DNA of 64,000 nucleotides. Source: Nematostella vectensis. Taxonomy: Eukaryota > Cnidaria > Anthozoa > Actiniaria > Edwardsiidae. A program made the translations under genes and the position numbers. Below, piece after piece: positions 38,260-47,400 of this stretch. How positions within the stretch are numbered: position 1 is the first letter of the stretch; each line of letters begins with the position of its first letter. Below the pieces are notes generated by a model, which was not told the origin of the DNA, made no database searches, and worked only from the letters and a program-made list of their open reading frames with translations. The stretch is from the NCBI RefSeq assembly GCF_932526225.1, contig NC_064034.1, positions 374,501-438,500 of the forward strand, in the 5' to 3' direction.

Positions 38260-41200
38260 GAGGTTACATTCGGGAAAAGCTTCAGGGTTACATTCGGGAA
38301 TTTGTTTTACGAGTGTAACCTCCAAAAGGTTACAATCGATATTTTTTTTTCCGAATGTAAATTCCAAAAAGTAACATTAGGAAAAAAACCCAGTATACTC
38401 GGAAAAAAAAGTATATCAACCTATCGAGCGCTATGCTCTATGTTAGAATCTACTTAATCAAGTTATCCAAGGAATCTAGTTAGTTCTTGTGTGCATAAAA
38501 TATGTACAGGATCCTGAACAAAGCATGAGCACATCAAAGATGCTGAGAGTACATAAAAATGTCCCTATACCTTCTTTTTATGTCATGACATACCAAGAAC
38601 AGTATAATTAAGTATCGATATTTAAAAAAAAAAATAAAATAGGCTATCAGCGGGAATCGAACCCAGGTCGCTGCGTTAGTAGTCAAGTTCCCGCAACGAA
38701 AGACTAACGTGGCATTGCTGAAGGGAATTGTAATGAAAATTACTTTTAATACTATTGGTATCGTAAACTATCCCAAGCAAAGTCACCATCGGACTGGAGG
38801 TTACATTCGGGAAAAGCTTCAGGGTTACATTCGGGAATTTGTTTTACGAGTGTAACCTCCAAAAGATTACAATCGATAATTTTTTTTCCGAATGTAAATT
38901 TCAAAAAGTAACATTAGGAAAAAAAACAGTATACTCGGAAAAAAAGGTATATCAATCTATCGAGCGCTATGCTCTATGTTAGAATCTACTTAATCAAGTT
39001 ATCCAAGGAATCTAGTTAGTTCTTGTGTGCATAAAATATGTACAGGATCCTGAACAAAGCATGAGCACATCAAAGATGCTGAGAGTACATAAAAATGTCC
39101 CTATACCTTCTTTTTATGTCATGACACACCAAGAACAGTATAATTAAGTATCGATATTTAAAAAAAAATAAAGAAAAAAAAAAGGCTATCAGCGGGAATC
39201 GAACCCCGGTCGTTGCGTTAGTAGTCAAGTGCCCGCAACGAAAGACTAACGTGGCATTGCTGAAGGGAATTGTAATGAAAATTACTTTTAATACTATTGG
39301 TATCGTAAACTATCCCAAGCAAAGTCACCATCGGACTGGAGGTTACATTCGGGAAAAGCTTCAGGGTTACATTCGGGAATTTGTTTTACGAGTGTAACCT
39401 CCAAAAGGTTACAATCGATATTTTTTTTTCCGAATGTAAATTCCAAAAAGTAACATTAGGAAAAAAACCCAGTATACTCGGAAAAAAAAGTATATCAACC
39501 TATCGAGCGCTATGCTCTATGTTAGAATCTACTTAATCAAGTTATCCAAGGAATCTAGTTAGTTCTTGTGTGCATAAAATATGTACAGGATCCTGAACAA
39601 AGCATGAGCACATCAAAGATGCTGAGAGTACATAAAAATGTCCCTATACCTCCTTTTTATGTCATGACATACCAAGAACAGTATAATTAAGTATCGATAT
39701 TTAAAAAAAAATAAAATAGGCTATCAGCGGGAATCGAACCCAGGTCGCTGCGTTAGTAGTCAAGTGCCCGCAACGAAAGACTAACGTGGCATTGCTGAAG
39801 GGAATTGTAATGAAAATTACTTTTAATACTATTGGTATCGTAAACTATCCCAAGCAAAGTCACCATCGGACTGGAGGTTACATTCGGGAAAAGCTTCAGG
39901 GTTACATTCGGGAATTTGTTTTACGAGTGTAACCTCCAAAAGGTTACAATCGATATTTTTTTTTCCGAATGTAAATTCCAAAAAGTAACATTAGGAAAAA
40001 AACCCAGTATACTCGGAAAAAAAAGTATATCAACCTATCGAGCGCTATGCTCTATGTTAGAATCTACTTAATCAAGTTATCCAAGGAATCTAGTTAGTTC
40101 TTGTGTGCATAAAATATGTACAGGATCCTGAACAAAGCATGAGCACATCAAAGATGCTGAGAGTACATAAAAATGTCCCTATACCTTCTTTTTATGTCAT
40201 GACATACCAAGAACAGTATAATTAAGTATCGATATTTAAAAAAAAAAATAAAATAGGCTATCAGCGGGAATCGAACCCAGGTCGCTGCGTTAGTAGTCAA
40301 GTGCCCGCAACGAAAGACTAACGTGGCATTGCTGAAGGGAATTGTAATGAAAATTACTTTTAATACTATTGGTATCGTAAACTATCCCAAGCAAAGTCAC
40401 CATCGGACTGGAGGTTACATTCGGGAAAAGCTTCAGGGTTACATTCGGGAATTTGTTTTACGAGTGTAACCTCCAAAAGATTACAATCGATAATTTTTTT
40501 TCCGAATGTAAATTTCAAAAAGTAACATTAGGAAAAAAACAGTATACTCGGAAAAAAAGGTATATCAATCTATCGAGCGCTATGCTCTATGTTAGAATCT
40601 ACTTAATCAAGTTATCCAAGGAATCTAGTTAGTTCTTGTGTGCATAAAATATGTACAGGATCCTGAACAAAGCATGAGCACATCAAAGATGCTGAGAGTA
40701 CATAAAAATGTCCCTATACCTTCTTTTTATGTCATGACACACCAAGAACAGTATAATTAAGTATCGATATTTAAAAAAAAATAAAGAAAAAAAAAAGGCT
40801 ATCAGCGGGAATCGAACCCCGGTCGTTGCGTTAGTAGTCAAGTGCCCGCAACGAAAGACTAACGTGGCATTGCTGAAGGGAATTGTAATGAAAATTACTT
40901 TTAATACTATTGGTATCGTAAACTATCCCAAGCAAAGTCACCATCGGACTGGAGGTTACATTCGGGAAAAGCTTCAGGGTTACATTCGGGAATTTGTTTT
41001 ACGAGTGTAACCTCCAAAAGGTTACAATCGATATTTTTTTTTCCGAATGTAAATTCCAAAAAGTAACATTAGGAAAAAAACCCAGTATACTCGGAAAAAA
41101 AAGTATATCAACCTATCGAGCGCTATGCTCTATGTTAGAATCTACTTAATCAAGTTATCCAAGGAATCTAGTTAGTTCTTGTGTGCATAAAATATGTACA

Positions 41201-43645
41201 GGATCCTGAACAAAGCATGAGCACATCAAAGATGCTGAGAGTACATAAAAATGTCCCTATACCTCCTTTTTATGTCATGACATACCAAGAACAGTATAAT
41301 TAAGTATCGATATTTAAAAAAAAATAAAATAGGCTATCAGCGGGAATCGAACCCAGGTCGCTGCGTTAGTAGTCAAGTGCCCGCAACGAAAGACTAACGT
41401 GGCATTGCTGAAGGGAATTGTAATGAAAATTACTTTTAATACTATTGGTATCGTAAACTATCCCAAGCAAAGTCACCATCGGACTGGAGGTTACATTCGG
41501 GAAAAGCTTCAGGGTTACATTCGGGAATTTGTTTTACGAGTGTAACCTCCAAAAGGTTACAATCGATATTTTTTTTTCCGAATGTAAATTCCAAAAAGTA
41601 ACATTAGGAAAAAAACCCAGTATACTCGGAAAAAAAAGTATATCAACCTATCGAGCGCTATGCTCTATGTTAGAATCTACTTAATCAAGTTATCCAAGGA
41701 ATCTAGTTAGTTCTTGTGTGCATAAAATATGTACAGGATCCTGAACAAAGCATGAGCACATCAAAGATGCTGAGAGTACATAAAAATGTCCCTATACCTT
41801 CTTTTTATGTCATGACATACCAAGAACAGTATAATTAAGTATCGATATTTAAAAAAAAAAATAAAATAGGCTATCAGCGGGAATCGAACCCAGGTCGCTG
41901 CGTTAGTAGTCAAGTGCCCGCAACGAAAGACTAACGTGGCATTGCTGAAGGGAATTGTAATGAAAATTACTTTTAATACTATTGGTATCGTAAACTATCC
42001 CAAGCAAAGTCACCATCGGACTGGAGGTTACATTCGGGAAAAGCTTCAGGGTTACATTCGGGAATTTGTTTTACGAGTGTAACCTCCAAAAGATTACAAT
42101 CGATAATTTTTTTTCCGAATGTAAATTTCAAAAAGTAACATTAGGAAAAAAACAGTATACTCGGAAAAAAAGGTATATCAATCTATCGAGCGCTATGCTC
42201 TATGTTAGAATCTACTTAATCAAGTTATCCAAGGAATCTAGTTAGTTCTTGTGTGCATAAAATATGTACAGGATCCTGAACAAAGCATGAGCACATCAAA
42301 GATGCTGAGAGTACATAAAAATGTCCCTATACCTTCTTTTTATGTCATGACACACCAAGAACAGTATAATTAAGTATCGATATTTAAAAAAAAAATAAAG
42401 AAAAAAAAAAGGCTATCAGCGGGAATCGAACCCCGGTCGTTGCGTTAGTAGTCAAGTGCCCGCAACGAAAGACTAACGTGGCATTGCTGAAGGGAATTGT
42501 AATGAAAATTACTTTTAATACTATTGGTATCGTAAACTATCCCAAGCAAAGTCACCATCGGACTGGAGGTTACATTCGGGAAAAGCTTCAGGGTTACATT
42601 CGGGAATTTGTTTTACGAGTGTAACCTCCAAAAGGTTACAATCGATATTTTTTTTTCCGAATGTAAATTCCAAAAAGTAACATTAGGAAAAAAACCCAGT
42701 ATACACGGAAAAAAAAGTATATCAACCTATCGAGCGCTATGCTCTATGTTAGAATCTACTTAATCAAGTTATCCAAGGAATCTAGTTAGTTCTTGTGTGC
42801 ATAAAATATGTACAGGATCCTGAACAAAGCATGAGCACATCAAAGATGCTGAGAGTACATAAAAATGTCCCTATACCTTCTTTTTATGTCATGACATACC
42901 AAGAACAGTATAATTAAGTATCGATATTTAAAAAAAAAAAAAAATAGGCTATCAGCGGGAATCGAACCCAGGTCGCTGCGTTAGTAGTCAAGTGCCCGCA
43001 ACGAAAGACTAACGTGGCATTGCTGAAGGGAATTGTAATGAAAATTACTTTTAATACTATTGGTATCGTAAACTATCCCAAGCAAAGTCACCATCGGACT
43101 GGAGGTTACATTCGGGAAAAGCTTCAGGGTTACATTCGGGAATTTGTTTTACGAGTGTAACCTCCAAAAGATTACAATCGATTAGTTTTTTTCCGAATGT
43201 AAATTCCAAAAAGTAACATTAGGAAAAAAAACAGTATACTCGGAAAAAAAGGTATATCAATCTATCGAGCGCTATGCTCTATGTTAGAATCTACTTAATC
43301 AAGTTATCCAAGGAATCTAGTTAGTTCTTGTGTGCATAAAATATGTACAGGATCCTGAACAAAGCATGAGCACATCAAAGATGCTGAGAGTACATAAAAA
43401 TGTCCCTATACCTTCTTTTTATGTCATGACACACCAAGAACAGTACAATTAAGTATCGATATTTAAAAAAAAAATAAAGAACAAAAAATTGGCTATCAGC
43501 GGGAATCGAACCCAGGTCGCTGTGTTAGTAGTCAAGTGCCCGCAACGAAAGACTAACGTGGCATTGCTGAAGGGAATTGTAATGAAAATTACTTTTCATA
43601 CTATTGGTATCGTAAACTATCCCAAGCAAAGTCACCATCGGACTG
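38260..43645. repeat. Homogeneous zone of short monomers, trimer period about 1613 bp
   Basis: Two monomer types, P (AATCGATATTTT and ATCAACCTATC) and Q (AAAGATTACAATCG and GTAAATTTCAAA), follow in the order P Q P P Q P P Q P and a Q-like variant. The trimer offset is 1613-1614 bp (39339 to 40952 to 42566). Monomers are 535-544 bp, shorter than elsewhere because the A-rich tract is short. Copies look almost identical, which points to recent homogenisation. P and Q types also occur singly at 28984 and 29525, and a Q type follows the retrotransposon. Confidence 0.8.
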
Positions 43646-44038
43646 GAGGTTACATTCGGGAATAGCTTCAGGGTTACATTCGGGAATTTGTTTTACGAGT
43701 GTAACCTCCAAAAGGTTACAATCGATAATTTTTTTTCCGAATGTAAATTCCAAAAAGTAACATTAAGAAAAAAAACCAGTATACTCGGAAAAAAAGGTAT
43801 ATCAATCTATCGAGCGCTATGCTCTATGTTAGAATCTACTTAATCAAGTTATCCAAGGAATCTAGTTAGTTCTTGTGTGCATAAAATATGTACAGGATCC
43901 TGAACAAAGCATGAGCACATCAAAGATGCTGAGAGTACATAAAAATGTCCCTATACCTTCTTTTTATGTCATGACACACCAAGAACAGTATAATTAAGTA
44001 TCGTTATTTAAAAAAAAAAAATAAAGAAAAAACAAATA

Positions 44039-44110
44039 GGCTATCAGCGGGAATCGAACCCAGGTCGCTGCGTTAGTAGTCAAGTACCCGCAACGAAAGA
44101 CTAACGTGGC
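44039..44110 (-). pseudogene. tRNA-like element next to the retrotransposon insertion
   Basis: This copy lies 83 bp to the left of the duplicated target GAGGT (44194-44198), and reads away from the element. On the minus strand it keeps GGTTCGATTCC and the box-A-like TAGTC. The T-run downstream is interrupted (plus strand AAAAAACAAATAGG). It is the nearest putative Pol III promoter to the insertion site of copy B. Confidence 0.6.
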
Positions 44111-44193
44111 ATTGCTAAAGGGAATTGTAATGAAAATTACTTTTAATACTATTGGTATTGTAAACTATCCCAAGCAAAGTCACCATCGGACTG

Positions 44194-44198
44194 GAGGT
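44194..44198 (+). other. Target-site duplication GAGGT, left side of copy B
   Basis: Satellite ..GGACTG-GAGGT stops here and the element begins with TAGAGC. The undisturbed satellite reads GGACTGGAGGTTACATTC, and the same GAGGT restarts after the 3' LTR (49476). The 5-bp duplication fits the usual size for Ty3/gypsy integrases. The next two satellite bases (TA) equal the first two of the LTR, so up to 7 bp is formally possible. Confidence 0.85.
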
Positions 44199-44243
44199 TA
44201 GAGCATTGTTTGGAGTCCCTGTGGAAGGACTGGGACTAGCCCG

Positions 44244-44252
44244 GTCAGAACT
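44244..44252 (+). promoter_or_regulatory. Possible initiator (transcription start) in the 5' LTR
   Basis: GGTCAGAAC contains TCAG, like an arthropod-type initiator with A at 44247 as +1. Around +28 to +33 CGTTCG partly resembles a downstream promoter element (G-W-Y-V part matches, first base does not). The site would start the RNA exactly at the self-primer segment. This is inference from position and weak motifs only. Confidence 0.35.
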
Positions 44253-44271
44253 CATTGTAGTTCTTTATCAT
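44248..44271 (+). other. Putative self-primer segment inside the 5' LTR
   Basis: These 24 bases are a perfect reverse complement of 44330-44353, the sequence at and just after the LTR end. In Tf1-type elements the 5' end of the RNA folds back on the primer site and, after RNase H cleavage, primes minus-strand DNA. The geometry here is the same but the complement is longer than the 11 nt known for Tf1. The 3' LTR copy is at 49393-49416. Confidence 0.75.
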
Positions 44272-44286
44272 TCCGTTCGTTCATGT

Positions 44287-44292
44287 AATAAA
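44287..44292 (+). terminator. AATAAA in the 5' LTR (repeat of the polyadenylation signal)
   Basis: This is the 5' LTR copy of the signal that should act at 49432-49437. If RNA starts near 44247 it lies only about 40 nt from the cap; such promoter-proximal signals are commonly ignored in elements of this layout. Confidence 0.4.
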
Positions 44293-44330
44293 ACATCATT
44301 GCAAACAGGAAAAAGAAGCACTCTTATCTA

Positions 44331-44353
44331 TGATAAAGAACTACAATGAGTTC
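44331..44353 (+). promoter_or_regulatory. Primer binding site, complementary to the element's own LTR
   Basis: It begins at the first base after the 5' LTR (TGATAAAG..). A site for a host tRNA would normally begin TGG, the complement of the tRNA CCA end; this one does not. All 23 bases pair with 44248-44270, and the last LTR base adds a 24th pair. The RNA leader would form a long stem with a 58-nt loop (44272-44329). Confidence 0.75.
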
Positions 44354-44416
44354 CCAAAGACATTGAGGAACTCAGATACAGGATAACCAAACAAGCCTTT
44401 TAAAAGCCAAGAAACC

Positions 44417-47400
44417 ATGCCAAAATTCAAATGCCCCTTCCCAGGCTGTGAATATGAAACTGAAGATGTCAAAGATGAACTAGCAGCAGTTTTAATCTCA
44501 GTTCATTCCAATGGAACCCACATAACCAACCAAACCCCAAGCACCCCCAATCAAACAGCAAAAGTGGAGAAGGTCCGACGGCCCACAGTTTCCAGCGCCG
44601 GAACGAGTGAGGAATGGTCTTATTTCATGACTAGATGGCAAGACTACGTCGAAGCCACAAAGATAACAGGAAAAGACAAGACTATCCAGCTTCTGGAGTG
44701 CTGTGATGAACATCTTCGCAAAGACCTCACACGAAACGCAGGGGGGTCCCTAACAAACAAAAGTACAGCAGAAGTCCTAGAGGCCATAAAGAAACTGGCT
44801 GTGCGTGAGGAGAATGCCATGGTGGCCAGAGTACAACTTCACAACATGCGACAGGACAGAGATGAGCCCATCCGAAGTTTCTGCGCACGACTACGTGGCC
44901 AGGCAAGCGTTTGCAAATTTCTCATCACCTGCCCCGACTGCAACACAGAGGTCAACTACACAGAGAACATACTCCGTGACATTGTCACCCGCGGTCTGGC
45001 CGATGAGGAAATCCAGCTCGACCTCCTTGGTGAAAAAGATCAAGAAATGTCACTCGAGGATGTCCTAAAATTCATTGAGGCAAAGGAGTCGGGGAAACGG
45101 TCAGCGGGGCGACTACTACAAACACAAGGCGCCGAGGCCATTCGAAGCCAATATCGCAACATGAAGCAAAGCGAACACAAAAATCGTAAATCCTCAGACC
45201 AACATGGTACGGGAACCTGCAATTACTGTGGCAAACAGGGCCACGGTGTCAAGGCCCCACCCAAGATCAGGAAACAGGAATGTCCCGCATATGGAACCAC
45301 CTGCCAGTTATGTGGTCGTGCGAACCATGTCGCAATCATGTGCCAAAACAAAGACAAACCACTTGGTCAAAGCCCCCACCACGTGACCGATGCAGGAAAA
45401 CACACAGAAAACGCAGTCTTCGATGCCCTCTGCAGTGTGAACAGCTCCAGCGATGATCATGCCATCCACGGCATCTCCCTGGACCATTACCTCTACGACA
45501 ACCTTAGCAATCGCTGGATTCGTAGTGCATCACAGCCACAACCCTACATCTCGCTTACCGCCACCATACAGCCAGACGACTACACCGCCCTCGGTTTTCA
45601 CCCAGTGACTAACAAGCCAAAATCAGCCCAACTACCCGCCATGGCAGACACCGGGTGCCAAAGTTGCCTCGCCAGCTTGAGTGTCATCCGCCGCTTCGGG
45701 CTAAATGAAGCAGATCTCATACCAGTAACTACACGCATGCATGCAGCCAACGGCACCGGCATCCCAATACTTGGAGCCGTAATCCTACGCCTGACAGGCA
45801 ATAACCAGCCTGGATTGGAAGCCAAAACAAGGCAGATCGTCTACGTCACCAATGAATCTGACCGCCTGTTCCTAAGTCGGGAAGCATGCAAAGACCTCGG
45901 GATTATCTCAGAGAGCTTTCCTACGGTTGGGGAAAGCCTATATCACCCAACCAGCGACAGCGCCGCCATCTCGTCCAACAAGGGGAACACAATGGACACA
46001 CCCGACAACTCATGCACCTGCCCACGACGCCAGATGCCCCCACCTAAGCCAACGGAGCCACCATTCCCTGCAACAGAAGACAACAGAGCAAACCTACAGG
46101 AATGGCTCCTCGATTATTATAAGTCCAGCACATTCAACACCTGCGAACACCAACAACTTCCCCTAATGGATGGCATACCAATGAGACTCATGGTCGACCC
46201 CGAAGCCGAACCCGTCGCCCATCACACCCCCATACCGGTACCCCTCCACTGGCAGGAGGAGGTGAAGGCCGGCCTAGACCAAGACGTGGCACTCGGCGTT
46301 CTTGAGCCTGTCCCAGTCGGCGAACCAGTCACATGGTGTCACCGCATGGTAGTCTGTGCTAAGAAAAATGGAAAGCCCCGCCGGACCGTTGACTTCCAAT
46401 CACTCAACCTCCATGCCACACGCGAGACCCATCACACCCAGAGCCCATTCCACCAGGCACGCTCAATACCCTACAACACGAAGAAAACAGTCTTTGACTG
46501 CTGGAATGGATACCACAGTGTGCCACTACACCAGGATGACCGCCACCTCACCACATTCATAACCCCCTGGGGAAGATACCGCTATAAGACCGCTCCCCAG
46601 GGATACATCGCCTCCGGTGATGGGTACTCCCGACGGTTCGATGAGATTGTCACCCACGTGCCAAACAAGACAAAGTGTATCGACGACACTCTCCTATGGG
46701 CGGACGACATCAACAGCAGCTTCCACCAGGCAGTCAATTGGCTTGACCTCTGTGGTCGACATGGCATCACACTCAATCCAGACAAGTTTGTCTTCGCAGC
46801 TGACACTGTCGAGTTTGCCGGGTTTGAAATTACACGTAACAGCGTACGCCCTTGCCAGAAATACCTGGATGCTATCCGAAAATTCCCCACACCAGTTAAC
46901 GTCACCGACATGCGGTCGTGGTTCGGACTGATCAATCAGGTATCATATGCCTTCGCTGCAACCGAACGCATGCTGCCATTCCGAGCATCACTCAAGCCTG
47001 GCACCCAGTTCACCTGGACCAAAGAGCTTGACCAGCTATTCGAAGAATCCAAGTCTATAATCATCAGAGAAATCGAGGACGGCGTCCGCATCTTTGACAA
47101 ATCAAAGCCTACATGTCTAGCAACTGACTGGTCCAAAACTGGCATCGGCTTTTGGCTACTTCAAAAACACTGCAAATGCCCCTCCACGGCCCCATTCTGT
47201 TGTCGCAGTGGATGGAAAGTGACATTAGTAGGCAGTCGCTTCACTCACGCAGCAGAATCACGCTACGCCCCAATCGAAGGTGAGGCTTTGGCTGTGGCCG
47301 ATGCTCTGGACAAGGCTCGCTTCTTTGTCCTAGGCTGTAGCAACCTAATTGTCGCCGTTGATCACAAACCCCTATTGAAGGTATTTGGTGATCGGTCCCT

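Larger units (their letters stand above)
3514..44198. repeat. Satellite array 1, about 546-bp monomer, 74 full copies and one truncated
   Basis: Head-to-tail monomers, all in one orientation, 532-552 bp long; length varies mostly in the A-rich tract. Counting from GAGGT, monomers start at 3514, (truncated copy 4061), 4378, 4927, 5476, 6025, 6570, 7122, 7671, 8220, 8766, 9316, 9856, 10406, 10948, 11498, 12044, 12590, 13132, 13682, 14228, 14774, 15323, 15870, 16414, 16961, 17511, 18058, 18605, 19149, 19696, 20246, 20778, 21322, 21868, 22417, 22964, 23515, 24059, 24606, 25157, 25701, 26249, 26795, 27341, 27892, 28439, 28984, 29525, 30069, 30614, 31160, 31704, 32254, 32796, 33345, 33890, 34436, 34979, 35529, 36072, 36621, 37166, 37716, 38260, 38797, 39339, 39874, 40411, 40952, 41487, 42024, 42566, 43102 and 43646. 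The array is cut at 44198 by copy B. I see no host gene in it; the recurring 60-68 codon ORFs are satellite sequence read in frame. Confidence 0.97.
44199..44330 (+). repeat. 5' LTR of copy B (132 bp)
   Basis: A direct repeat of 49344-49475 with one difference (44314). It is very short for an LTR. The ends are TAGA...TCTA, a 4-bp inverted repeat, rather than the usual TG...CA. If RNA starts near 44247-44248, U3 is only about 49 bp. I see no TATA box 25-30 bp before that point. AATAAA is at 44287-44292. Confidence 0.9.

Noticed and set aside
3514-44198. CRISPR array or bacterial repeat region
   Set aside because: The repeat unit is over 500 bp with no unique spacers, and the window has a eukaryotic retrotransposon and no cas genes.
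44199-44206. Similarity of the LTR start TAGAGCAT to satellite ATGCTCTA (reverse complement)
   Set aside because: Only 8 bp in a 546-bp monomer; this can arise by chance and does not lie at the insertion site.
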